Part shown: positions 50,372 to 58,932 of the stretch, piece by piece
Numbering within the stretch: position 1 is the first letter of the stretch
How the letters are laid out: every line of letters starts with the position of its first letter
Assembly: GCF_026163565.1 (NCBI RefSeq)
Contig: NZ_JAPDKN010000034.1
Span: 1-64,000, forward strand
DNA length: 64,000 nucleotides
Source of the DNA: Chryseobacterium sp. YIM B08800
Lineage (GTDB): Bacteria > Bacteroidota > Bacteroidia > Flavobacteriales > Weeksellaceae
Direction of reading: 5' to 3'
Program-made: the position numbers and the translations under genes
Notes under the pieces: generated by a model
Told to the model about the DNA's origin: nothing
What the model saw: the letters and a program-made list of their open reading frames with translations, nothing else
Databases searched by the model: none

Positions 50372-51295
50372 ATGAAAAAAATTATCTTATTACTAATTCT
50401 ATTGGTATTTCCTTTAGCATCTGCACAAAATGTTTTTAAATCACAAAAACAAATCTATTTAGCAGAATATTATGCCCATCAAAAAGAAGATCAGAAAGCT
50501 TTAGACCACTATTTGGAAGCATTTAAAATAAATTCAAAAACACCCAATAGTGATGCGTATTTAGAAGCTGCAGCAATTGCTTTTAAACTTAAAAATAATA
50601 AAACAGCTAAAGAATTACTTACCCAAAGTATTACCAAACAATTAGCTCCATTAGATTTTTTAAGAGATTTTGAAAACCTTCAACCTTATAAAGATTCTAA
50701 AGAATTGAAGGAAGTTTTGGCTCAATATGATGATTTGGAAAATCAATACTACAGAGAGCTTAAAAATCCTGCGGCATATATGGAAATTCAAAACCTTATA
50801 GTCACAGATCAGCTTATAAGAAAAGAAGATAAAGTTTTCGGTAAATTAGCTAAAAAAACAGATTCCACGAATATTACCAAGCTAATAGAACTTACTAAAA
50901 AATATGGTTGGGAAGACAGGGCATGGATTTTATTGTGGCATCACCGAGGATATACAAATGAAGAAAAACTTGTTTGGGATTTTTTCAAACCTTATTTAGA
51001 GAACGAAATAAAAAAAGACAATATTAACAAAGATTTTTTTGTTGATTTCGAAGAATTTGAAAATTTAATGAATGACTTTATAAATAAAACAAATTCTGGT
51101 TCTATTTATACTTTAAACACTCTTGGAAATTTAAATTACAATACCACATACTTTGACATCAAAAATCTTGATAAAAGAAGAAAATCAGTAGGCTTACCTC
51201 CATTATATTTTGAGTATTTTCTTTATGGAAATGAGCTTCCAAAAGATTATGAATACAATCCTGAGAATCTTCTAAAAGATCTGGAAAATTTATGA
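50372..51295 (+). CDS. Exported TPR-like protein with DUF6624-like C-terminus, paralogue of 24556-25635
   Basis: A 307-aa exported protein. A signal peptide (1-18, ending LASAQ) is followed by TPR-like helices (QIYLAEYYAHQKEDQKALDHY, quoted as YLAEYYAHQKEDQKALDHY) and a C-terminal DUF6624-like pattern: VTDQLIRKEDKV, TDSTNITKLIELTKKYGW, WILLWHHRG and LDKRRKSVGLPPLYF. It shares this plan with the gene at 24556-25635. The function is unknown. Confidence 0.6.
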   Translation: MKKIILLLILLVFPLASAQNVFKSQKQIYLAEYYAHQKEDQKALDHYLEAFKINSKTPNSDAYLEAAAIAFKLKNNKTAKELLTQSITKQLAPLDFLRDFENLQPYKDSKELKEVLAQYDDLENQYYRELKNPAAYMEIQNLIVTDQLIRKEDKVFGKLAKKTDSTNITKLIELTKKYGWEDRAWILLWHHRGYTNEEKLVWDFFKPYLENEIKKDNINKDFFVDFEEFENLMNDFINKTNSGSIYTLNTLGNLNYNTTYFDIKNLDKRRKSVGLPPLYFEYFLYGNELPKDYEYNPENLLKDLENL

Positions 51296-51452
51296 TTGTT
51301 AAAATTCTTTAAACATGAGATAATTTAAACTCCTGTTTAATTATTTTCTGTATTTTAGTAACGTAAATATATCATTACATATTTATTCATCGGCTTTTCG
51401 GCAGAATATGTATTGATATTTTTTTAACTAAATCACCAAATTTTTAAAATAT

Positions 51453-52271
51453 ATGGAAAATAACTCGTTTATTTTTACGGACGGAAGAGACCCGAAAATG
51501 ATTGAAGCGTATAAAAAAGCGCAGGAAACTTTTAAATATTTCTGGAGAGAGCAATCTTGGGAATACAGAAGAATCATTCCAGGGTTGAATCTTGCCTGCG
51601 TAAAAGCTTCTTTCTCTGAAGTAAATTCCGATGGGGATAAAATCGTAGAACATATGTGGATGAATGACATCAATTTTGATGGCGACACAGTTAGCGGATA
51701 TCTCATCAACCAACCCAATGATTTGACTACCATACAACCCGGAGATTATTTTGAAATTCCTCTAAATGAAATCAGCGACTGGCTTTTTGCCATTACTCCG
51801 ATGCAGAAAAAAGCAAAAGGGCTTTCAAAATTATTTTCATCTTCTTCAGAACCTTTTCCCAAAGCTTATGGCGGATTTACCATTCAGAAAATGCGCGGAG
51901 ATATGTCGGAATCTGAAAGAAGAGATCATGATGAAGCGTGGCAACTTGATTTTGGAGATTTTAATGACATTGAAGTCGTTAACGAACAAAAAGAAAAGCC
52001 TGAAAACCTCATCGAACATCCGATGAGCAAAAATATGAAAGAAGATTTTATAAAATTTCTTGAGGAATATCCAAACGAACTGACCAATATTGATGAAAAT
52101 GGGTTTACCCTTCTTCATCGAGAAACAATTGCCGGAAATTTAAGTTCTGTAGAAGTACTGCTCGAAGCCGGAGCAGATAAAGATTTAAAAACAAATAAAG
52201 GAAAATCAGCCCTAGATTATGCGAAACAGCTCAATTGGGAGCATTTAATTCCTATTTTTGAAAAAAACTAA
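51453..52271 (+). CDS. DUF2314 protein with C-terminal ankyrin repeats
   Basis: A 272-aa cytoplasmic protein. Residues 20-160 fit the DUF2314 fold (KVIEHMWMNDINFDG region: DKIVEHMWMNDINFDG, GDYFEIPLNEISDWLFAI). Two ankyrin-type repeats follow near 205-265 (NGFTLLHRETIAGNLSSVEV, LLEAGADKDLKTNKGKSALD). DUF2314 and ankyrin modules are found in immunity-type proteins of toxin systems, but no toxin is present next door. The following DUF1963 gene is 23 bases downstream in the same direction. Confidence 0.8.
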   Translation: MENNSFIFTDGRDPKMIEAYKKAQETFKYFWREQSWEYRRIIPGLNLACVKASFSEVNSDGDKIVEHMWMNDINFDGDTVSGYLINQPNDLTTIQPGDYFEIPLNEISDWLFAITPMQKKAKGLSKLFSSSSEPFPKAYGGFTIQKMRGDMSESERRDHDEAWQLDFGDFNDIEVVNEQKEKPENLIEHPMSKNMKEDFIKFLEEYPNELTNIDENGFTLLHRETIAGNLSSVEVLLEAGADKDLKTNKGKSALDYAKQLNWEHLIPIFEKN

Positions 52272-52294
52272 TAACTTCTCAAACTAATAACAAA

Positions 52295-53047
52295 ATGATA
52301 CCAGAATTTCTCAATGAGTTTAAAACTCAGCTTGAAAAATACAAGCTTGAAACAATAAAAATTTCTGCCACGCCTCTTAAAAACGAAGAATCTCTTCAAA
52401 TTCATTCAAGTAAATTTTTAGGAAAACCTTATTTACCAAAAGATATGGAATACCCTAAAGACAAAGAAAATAAGCCGATGGTTCTGTGGACGCAGATCAA
52501 TTTTGCGGATGTTCCGCCTCTTGATGGCTATCCTGATCAAGGAATATTGCAATTTTTTGTATCTGCAGAATGGTTTGATATGGATGATTACAAAGTTGTT
52601 TTTCATGATAAGATCACTCAAGAGTTTCAAATTGATTTTTCTTTTTTAACAGAAGAAATGTATGAAGAATCACCAATTTATCGTGAACATAAACTCGATT
52701 TCAGTAAAGAAATTGAATACGGAAGTTCTGAAGATTTTCGATTTGATATGAAGTTTAATGGTAAAGATTATTGGGATTTTCAAGAAACTCTTACAAAAAA
52801 CCAAGCAGAAGAAATAGAAAAAATCATCGATGGAACGGGGCACAAAATTGGAGGTTATGCCTATTTTACTCAGGCAGACATTAGAGATTACAACAAAGAT
52901 CTTAAGCAAGATTTGCTGTTACTACAGATTGATACCGATGAAGAAATTATGTTTGGAGATTCTGGCGTTGCCAATTTTTTTATCAATCCGGAAGACTTAA
53001 AAAATAAACGTTTTGAAAAAGCTTGGTTTAATTGGGACTGTTGCTAA
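52295..53047 (+). CDS. DUF1963 (YwqG-like) protein
   Basis: A 250-aa cytoplasmic protein of the DUF1963/YwqG family: SSKFLGKPYLPKDMEYPKDK near 35, MVLWTQINFADVPPLDGYPDQ near 60 (quoted in part), GHKIGGYAYFTQADIRDY near 190 and LLLQIDTDEEIMFGDSGVANFFI near 220 (quoted as LLLQIDTDEEIMFGDSG). The family is common next to DUF2314, SUKH and similar immunity-type genes. A terminator with a TTCG loop follows at 53063-53092. Confidence 0.85.
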   Translation: MIPEFLNEFKTQLEKYKLETIKISATPLKNEESLQIHSSKFLGKPYLPKDMEYPKDKENKPMVLWTQINFADVPPLDGYPDQGILQFFVSAEWFDMDDYKVVFHDKITQEFQIDFSFLTEEMYEESPIYREHKLDFSKEIEYGSSEDFRFDMKFNGKDYWDFQETLTKNQAEEIEKIIDGTGHKIGGYAYFTQADIRDYNKDLKQDLLLLQIDTDEEIMFGDSGVANFFINPEDLKNKRFEKAWFNWDCC

Positions 53048-53062
53048 GAAAAAATTAAATTT

Positions 53063-53092
53063 AAAAGAGAGACTTTCGAGTTTCTCTTTTTC
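53063..53092 (+). terminator. TTCG-loop terminator after the DUF1963 gene
   Basis: AAAAGAGAGACT at 53063-53074, loop TTCG and AGTTTCTCTTTT at 53079-53090 form a 12-bp stem with one wobble pair, followed by a T run. Confidence 0.85.
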
Positions 53093-53142
53093 ATTGAGGC
53101 GCTAAATTTTCCTTACTTGGTGATGTTTAAAATTGATTTTCT

Positions 53143-53150
53143 TATATTTG
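53143..53150 (+). promoter_or_regulatory. -7 box (TATATTTG) of the ABC pair
   Basis: A TAnnTTTG match about 69 bases before the TTG start at 53219. Confidence 0.45.
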
Positions 53151-53218
53151 AAAACCTATAAAAGTTTTGGATAGTTGATTAAATTATCCAAAACTAATTC
53201 AATGCTAAAATAATTTCA

Positions 53219-54130
53219 TTGCATAAAATTTATCAACATTTTCAGTTTAGATTTAATCAGAGTTTTAGGATTTTTAATTTCAATCCAAAAGTCAGTTTAT
53301 CTGTCATTTTGGTTTTCGGCACATTAATGATTGTTAAGTTGCCGCAAACTATTTTTTATCCGCTTCTCTATTTTTCAATGGTTTTGGTTTTTCATATCAA
53401 CAGAAAAGATATTCCGTTTTTGAAAAAGACATTTATTAGTAGTTGGAGATTAATTATTTTTCTGGAATCTGCGTTTATTTACATGCTTTTTTTGATGGCA
53501 AATATCAATTATAAGATTGAAAAATTTGGTTTGCTGACATTTGTAGCAATCATTTCATTATGTTTTTTACAGCCCAAATCTAAACCATTCCCTACTCTGC
53601 AATGGAATTTTATATCAAATGATCTTTTTGAATGGAAAAGCTACATGCGAAAAAACACATGGATGTTTATTCTTACCTACATCGTTATGATTGCTTCGGC
53701 TTATTATAGCGCAAGTTTAATTTTATGCGGAATTTTCCTTCTCGATTACCTTTCTCATGTTTATGAGAATAACGAGAACAAAGAAATGCTTGAAGTTTAT
53801 TTTAAAAAGATGAATTTTAAAGACAAAATATATAAAAACGTAATTTTTTTCAATGCGCTTCTTTCGCCAACTTATATCTTGTTTTTAATTTTAAATTTTA
53901 ATGAAAGTTTATATCTTCTGTACTATATTTTCTTTATGAATTGTTATTTTTTATTAATTCTCACCAGAAAATACAGGCTTTATCATCATCACGAAAAAGC
54001 CAATTATTTTAGCATCGCAGTGTTTATAGAATATTTTGCATACAGCATAACCATTATTCCTGCGTTGATCATGATCCGTTTAAACAGTAAAGAAGCACAG
54101 CAAAACATCAGCAAATATGTTGGAAATTAA
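53219..54130 (+). CDS. ABC-type membrane protein of unknown substrate
   Basis: A 303-aa membrane protein with about six hydrophobic segments. It is followed, with a 14-base overlap, by an ABC ATPase, so the two form a transporter. The pair resembles small Bacteroidota ABC-2-type export systems, but no sequence signature identifies a substrate. It begins with a TTG codon (LHKIYQHFQFRFNQ); the only nearby ATG, at 53202, runs directly into a stop. Confidence 0.6.
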   Translation: MHKIYQHFQFRFNQSFRIFNFNPKVSLSVILVFGTLMIVKLPQTIFYPLLYFSMVLVFHINRKDIPFLKKTFISSWRLIIFLESAFIYMLFLMANINYKIEKFGLLTFVAIISLCFLQPKSKPFPTLQWNFISNDLFEWKSYMRKNTWMFILTYIVMIASAYYSASLILCGIFLLDYLSHVYENNENKEMLEVYFKKMNFKDKIYKNVIFFNALLSPTYILFLILNFNESLYLLYYIFFMNCYFLLILTRKYRLYHHHEKANYFSIAVFIEYFAYSITIIPALIMIRLNSKEAQQNISKYVGN

Positions 54131-54752
54131 AAATATATCGGTAAATTTTAAAGATAAAAATGTTCTTCAAAATTTGAGTTTAGAAATTGAAGAAGGCATT
54201 ATTTTAGGCATTCTCGGGAAAAACGGAGCCGGAAAAACGACACTGTTTGAATCTTTATATCAAAGCCAGAAATACAATGGTGAAATTTTGTGGCAAAGCC
54301 AGAAACTTCTCCGTGAAAACATCTCTTATCTTGAAACGGAAAATTATTTCTATCCCTACATTACAGGAAGGGAATATCTTTCTTATTTCGCAAAAGATAA
54401 ACTTCCGAAAACGATAGAGCTCGCTGAAAAATTTCAACTTCCGTTAGATAAATATGTACAATATTATTCAAGCGGAATGAAAAAAAAACTGGCTTTAATT
54501 GGAATGTTGATGCTCGATAAGCCCATCAATATTTTAGATGAACCGTTTAACGGAGTCGATTTTGAAGGTGTTCATTTATTGTATGACATCATCCTTGAAT
54601 TGAAACAAAGTAATAAAATGGTAATTATCAGTTCGCATATTATTGAAACACTTTTTCATACTTGCGACCGAATCGTTACTTTAGAAAATGGGATCATTAG
54701 TAATATTTTTGAAAAAGCTGATTTTGAAAAACTTCGACATTTTAAATTCTAG
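54117..54752 (+). CDS. ABC transporter ATP-binding protein
   Basis: A 211-aa ABC ATPase: Walker A GKNGAGKTT near 34, signature YSSGMKKKL and Walker B INILDEPFNGVD with switch His in ISSHI. The signature SSGMKKK is characteristic of drug/lantibiotic-type exporters. It overlaps the membrane gene by 14 bases and is clearly its energiser. Confidence 0.9.
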   Translation: MLEIKNISVNFKDKNVLQNLSLEIEEGIILGILGKNGAGKTTLFESLYQSQKYNGEILWQSQKLLRENISYLETENYFYPYITGREYLSYFAKDKLPKTIELAEKFQLPLDKYVQYYSSGMKKKLALIGMLMLDKPINILDEPFNGVDFEGVHLLYDIILELKQSNKMVIISSHIIETLFHTCDRIVTLENGIISNIFEKADFEKLRHFKF

Positions 54753-54954
54753 AATCTATTAAATGTGTCGCTCCTACGGAGCTCACCTTCTTGAAGGTAT
54801 TATTTTCTTATGCTAATGCAAGATTGAGATTGAGAAAATGGAAGAAAGAACAAGGTTTTAAGTAATTCTCTCGCAGATTTTGGGGATTTAGCAGATTTTA
54901 GAGATATAGGTAAATTCAAAAATCAAAAAAAACGTAAAGCCTAGATAAATTAAA

Positions 54955-55069
54955 CGTCAGTTCGAGTGAAATTCTGAAAGAATTTTGTGTCGAGAACTTT
55001 TTAATTCTTAACTAAAGTTCTCGATACATTTTTCCTTCTCTTCGATACGGAAAAACACTCGAACTGACG
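54955..55069. repeat. Nested inverted repeat, about 115 nt
   Basis: Outer arms CGTCAGTTCGAGTG at 54955-54968 pair exactly with 55056-55069. Inner arms TCGAGAACTTT at 54990-55000 pair exactly with 55014-55024, and a third small stem TTTCC/GGAAA is near 55030-55055. The wording (GTCAGTTCGAGTG, TTCTCGATAC) is one I recall as dispersed in Chryseobacterium genomes. Confidence 0.7.
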
Positions 55070-55091
55070 GCAGAATTTCATTAATTAAAAC

Positions 55092-55123
55092 AAAAAAGAC
55101 ATCTGCATTTATACAGATGTCTT
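55092..55123 (-). terminator. Terminator of the yceI gene
   Basis: GACATCTG at 55098-55105 pairs with CAGATGTC at 55114-55121, with an A run at 55092-55097 that is the U run of the leftward transcript. Confidence 0.8.
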
Positions 55124-55142
55124 CATATTTTGGTGTTCTTTA

Positions 55143-55817
55143 TTACTTTTGAGCAGCTTTTACATCGATACCGATTTCGATATCTTTGCTGATCATCCAT
55201 TCTGCAGGATCAGTTTCGTCAGTTCCGAATTTGATTCCCCAGTCAGCACGGTTTACAGTGAATTGAGCTTTCAAAGTAGCAGATTTGTCTACGATTTCTA
55301 CTTTTGCAGGGAAAGTTACGTTCATTGTTTTCCCTAATAAAGTAAGGTTTCCGCTTACCGTTTTGTTGGCGCCTTCTACAGCGTTTTGAGCACCTGCAGC
55401 AAGATCTTCAACTTTAGTGATTTTGAAATCAGCAGTTGGGTGTTTTTCTACGTCGAAGAAGTCAGCATTTTTAAGGTGTCCTTCAAGATCTGTATATTTT
55501 TTGTCTTTTTCAGTTACAGAAGCAGGATCTACTTTGATCGACTTCATATCGATTACAAATTCACCAGATGCCAATTGATTATCCGCAACAGATAATTCTC
55601 CTGTAGAAATTGCTAAAGTTCCCCAACGTGGAGCAAAACCTCCTTTGTGGAAGGCTTTCCAGTTTACTTTAGATGCAGCTGTATCAACAGTGAAAACATT
55701 ACCTTGTTTTTCAGCTACTGTTTGTTCCTGACCTGCAGTTGCAGCTTCTTTTTTGTCACCACACGATGCAAGAAGTAAACCTAAACTTGCCAAAGCGATT
55801 ACGCCAATTTTCTTCAT
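55143..55817 (-). CDS. YceI family lipoprotein
   Basis: A 224-aa lipoprotein (lipobox LASC, Cys near 19) of the YceI family: KVNWKAFHKGGFAPRWGTLA near 48, SGEFVIDMKSIKVDPASVTE and FDVEKHPTADFKITKVEDL, quoted in part. The lipocalin-like fold binds polyisoprenoid-type lipids in characterised members. Probable location is the periplasm, anchored to a membrane. It is a single gene with its own terminator at 55092-55123. Confidence 0.9.
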   Translation of the reverse strand: MKKIGVIALASLGLLLASCGDKKEAATAGQEQTVAEKQGNVFTVDTAASKVNWKAFHKGGFAPRWGTLAISTGELSVADNQLASGEFVIDMKSIKVDPASVTEKDKKYTDLEGHLKNADFFDVEKHPTADFKITKVEDLAAGAQNAVEGANKTVSGNLTLLGKTMNVTFPAKVEIVDKSATLKAQFTVNRADWGIKFGTDETDPAEWMISKDIEIGIDVKAAQK

Positions 55818-56119
55818 TTTTTAAAGTATTTAATATTAATGTTGTTTGTTGTCTCAATAAAACCTCAAAACTTTTATTTTATTGTTTTGACTCTGCAAAC
55901 CTCCGAAAATTTGAAGGCTTAATGATTAACATAGGATAAGAAAAGACTAAAATTATAAAAAACTTTTGAAAATTGATATTTAAATAATGACAAATCCTTG
56001 AAATTCTTCAGAAAACTAAAGCATATTGATAGAATTGATGGAACTTTCAACAGTATGATTTTTCTTTAGAGAGTGATTTTAATTGGGATTTGTTTTATAT
56101 TTGAGACAAACTGTAATAA
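55818..56119. other. 302-base AT-rich spacer before the HD-Hsp90 gene
   Basis: No gene or clear repeat was found apart from the promoter box at 56096-56103. The sequence is AT-rich. Confidence 0.4.
56096..56103 (+). promoter_or_regulatory. -7 box (TATATTTG) of the HD-Hsp90 gene
   Basis: A TAnnTTTG match 16 bases before the ATG at 56120. Confidence 0.55.
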
Positions 56120-58870
56120 ATGAAAATACCTTTCCGATTTGAAGAAATTTTAAAACAGAATCAAACATTCTATTCAATCGTTCTTGACGTTATAACCTCT
56201 TTTGAATCAATTTTAAAAGATAATAAACTGTATTTTTTTGAAGAATATACAGATCATGGCATAAATCATATAGAAAGTGTCTTAGATTCTTGTGAATTTA
56301 TAATAACAGATGAGTCATATAAAAACCTCAATCCTAATGAAGTTGCTACACTAATTCTTGCCGTAATACTTCACGATTTAGGAATGCACATAGAATATTC
56401 AACTTTTAAGTCTTTATTAGAGGGTGAATATGATGATGTAAAATGTGATATTGATTCTAAAACATGGAATGAGCTTTGGCTAGATTATTTATCTGAGGTG
56501 AAGAGATTTAATACATATCAAAAGAAAAATATTTTTGGAGACGAGAATATTAAGTTTAAAATACCCGATCTTTCTAATAAAGATAATTTAGATGGTATTG
56601 ACAAAAAAGTTATCGGAGAATTTATAAGACGAAATCATCCACGATTTGCTCATGAAATTGCGCTTAAAGGACTAATTGGAAATAATGATACAATTGTATT
56701 TGGAAGTGAAAAATTAGAAAATAAAAATCGTGAATTAGCTGGAATTCTAGCGAGAAGCCATGGATTAAATATTCGAGATTGTTTTGATTATCTTAAGAAA
56801 ATTGGTAGTGACAGCTGGAGAAACCCGCTAAATATTAATATTGTTTATTTAATGGTTATAATTAGATTAGCTGATTATATTCAAATTGATAAAAATCGAG
56901 TAAATCAATATTTGTTAAAGGTTAAAACTTTCAATAGCCCCATTTCAAGTATTGAACACAAAACTCATTTAGCAATAGAATCCATAAACTACAATCATAT
57001 TGATTCTGAAAAAATATACATTGAATGTACCCCTAAAGATAGTTCCCAATTCATCAAAATATATAATTTAATTAACGATATTCAAAAAGAATTTGATACA
57101 TCTTGGGCCGTATTAGGTGAAATTTACGGGTTTATACCTCAAAACAAACCTTCAATAAAATTCAGAAGAATAAGTTCAAATTTAGAAAACAAAAATTTTG
57201 TAGAGAGTTTACCTTTTTTGACCAAGAATATTGGATTTCATGTTGACAACAATCTTTCAAGATTACTTGTAGCTCCTTTATATGGTGATAATCCAACATT
57301 TGGCGTTCGGGAATTACTACAAAATGCTATAGATTCTTGTCTTGAAAGAAAAGAATTAGAGTATTCAAAAGATAATTATAATTATGTTCCAGAAATAAAT
57401 GTATCATTAAATAGAATTGATGATACAATTAGCACTTTTACTATTATAGATAATGGAAAAGGTATGAATGAATATGAAATTATCAATTATTTTTTAAGTG
57501 TTGGAACTTCATTTAGAAAAAGTATGGATTGGAAGAAAAAGTTCATTGATGAAGATGGTAAATCAAAAGTTAATAGAAATGGTAAATTTGGAATTGGAGT
57601 TCTAGCCGCTTTTTTACTTGGAGATGAAATTGAGGTACATTCAAAAAGTGTAATTGATGGGACAACATATTCATTTAAAGCATCTATAGATTCTCAGTCT
57701 ATTAATATCTCTAAAAATACCGATATAAAACATTATGGAGTGCAAATTTTAATTAAAATCGATAATTCTAAAAGAAACAGTTTACTCGAAGACCACCAAG
57801 GTGATTTCAATATTATAGAATGGACAAATTGGTATATCTACGAAGAACCTAAAATTAATTTCTTTGTAGATAATCAACAAATAGTTGTAGAAAAAGAATA
57901 TGATCTAAATGAATATTTTGGCTTCAAAACTGCATCTTTTGAGTCAATTTTATGGAATTATAGGTTAGTTAAATATGGTAATTCTTATGAAAGATTTGAA
58001 AATATGCTTGCGTGCAATGGAATCATAATTAATCGTTCCTATGATAATGATCGATTCAGATATGAAAATAAAAAATATAATAACCTAATCAATTACAAAC
58101 CAACAGTTATTGTTAATGACAAAGATGGAATATTACCACTTAAATTAGATCGTAGTGAATTAGATTCTAGTGAATTTCCATTTGAAGAAGAATTATTAAC
58201 AGAAGTATCAAAACATTATTTAGCAAAAATACTAACTCTAAATGTTGATTTAGAAAATATTGACAATAATAAAATATTACATAATGGAAAAATTCTTTAT
58301 GGAGATAACGGTTTTATTATTGATAGTGAATACTTTTTGGATGGTTTAGAAAATTTGGAATTCAATTTTCTTAAAATTATCACTGACAAAAGTTCTCTAA
58401 ATTTAAACACTCTCTCTTTAGATAAAAAAAGTATACTTTTTGTTTCTCTCAAAGAAACAATAAATTTAACTGTTGAGAGAAATAGCCTATATCCAGAAGG
58501 AGGAGCCAGAATACTTCTATCAAAGAAAAAATTTAATATCCATTTTTCAAAAGATTCAAAAAGATTGCCTCTATATATAAAAAATAATATTGAAATAGAA
58601 AACGAAAATGATGAATATGTGATATATAAAACTAAAAATTTTGAAAAACCATCTTTCTTACTTGATATAAAAGAATTAAATACTACTCTTTTACAACAGA
58701 CTCAATCTTTGCAAGAGATAAGCATAAGATATTTTCATAAAAAAACACACAAAATAACTATTGATATTTTTAGGAAATATATTAAAGACAATTACGTAAT
58801 TCCTTATGATATTAACTTAAGAAAAAAACTATATCCTGAAGCATTTCGAGAATTAAAAGAATTTATGTAA
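56120..58870 (+). CDS. HD-domain protein fused to an Hsp90-type GHKL ATPase, 916 aa
   Basis: A large cytoplasmic protein. The N-terminal half is an HD phosphohydrolase-like domain: DH at 45-46 with H50 (YTDHGINH), HD at 85-86 in ILHDLGMH, then IRRNHPRFAHEIALKG and a late Asp in IRLADYIQID. The second part is an Hsp90-type GHKL ATPase: N box FGVRELLQNAIDSCL with Glu398, Asn402 and Asp405; Asp444-Gly446-Gly448 in IDNGKGM; the lid GKFGIGVLAAFLLGDEIEV at 488-506. The C-terminal 350 residues are unassigned. This HD plus Hsp90-like combination is seen in predicted conflict or defence proteins; I cannot confirm family membership here. It is a single gene with its own promoter and a terminator at 58891-58924. 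Confidence 0.8.
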   Translation: MKIPFRFEEILKQNQTFYSIVLDVITSFESILKDNKLYFFEEYTDHGINHIESVLDSCEFIITDESYKNLNPNEVATLILAVILHDLGMHIEYSTFKSLLEGEYDDVKCDIDSKTWNELWLDYLSEVKRFNTYQKKNIFGDENIKFKIPDLSNKDNLDGIDKKVIGEFIRRNHPRFAHEIALKGLIGNNDTIVFGSEKLENKNRELAGILARSHGLNIRDCFDYLKKIGSDSWRNPLNINIVYLMVIIRLADYIQIDKNRVNQYLLKVKTFNSPISSIEHKTHLAIESINYNHIDSEKIYIECTPKDSSQFIKIYNLINDIQKEFDTSWAVLGEIYGFIPQNKPSIKFRRISSNLENKNFVESLPFLTKNIGFHVDNNLSRLLVAPLYGDNPTFGVRELLQNAIDSCLERKELEYSKDNYNYVPEINVSLNRIDDTISTFTIIDNGKGMNEYEIINYFLSVGTSFRKSMDWKKKFIDEDGKSKVNRNGKFGIGVLAAFLLGDEIEVHSKSVIDGTTYSFKASIDSQSINISKNTDIKHYGVQILIKIDNSKRNSLLEDHQGDFNIIEWTNWYIYEEPKINFFVDNQQIVVEKEYDLNEYFGFKTASFESILWNYRLVKYGNSYERFENMLACNGIIINRSYDNDRFRYENKKYNNLINYKPTVIVNDKDGILPLKLDRSELDSSEFPFEEELLTEVSKHYLAKILTLNVDLENIDNNKILHNGKILYGDNGFIIDSEYFLDGLENLEFNFLKIITDKSSLNLNTLSLDKKSILFVSLKETINLTVERNSLYPEGGARILLSKKKFNIHFSKDSKRLPLYIKNNIEIENENDEYVIYKTKNFEKPSFLLDIKELNTTLLQQTQSLQEISIRYFHKKTHKITIDIFRKYIKDNYVIPYDINLRKKLYPEAFRELKEFM

Positions 58871-58890
58871 ATAATATAAGTAACCCAAAC

Positions 58891-58924
58891 AAAAAAAGAG
58901 AAACCTCACAGTTTCTCTTTTTCT
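58891..58924. terminator. Bidirectional terminator between the HD-Hsp90 gene and gldG
   Basis: AAAGAGAAAC at 58895-58904 pairs with GTTTCTCTTT at 58911-58920, with A and T runs on either side, between convergent genes. Confidence 0.85.
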
Positions 58925-58932
58925 ATATCATT

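Larger units (their letters stand above)
54753..55142. other. 390-base spacer with two palindromic structures
   Basis: No gene is supported. It holds a short palindrome GCTCCTACGGAGC near 54770, a lone CTCGCAGATTTT word near 54877 (related to 32993-33006), the long nested inverted repeat at 54955-55069 and the yceI terminator at 55092-55123. Confidence 0.55.
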
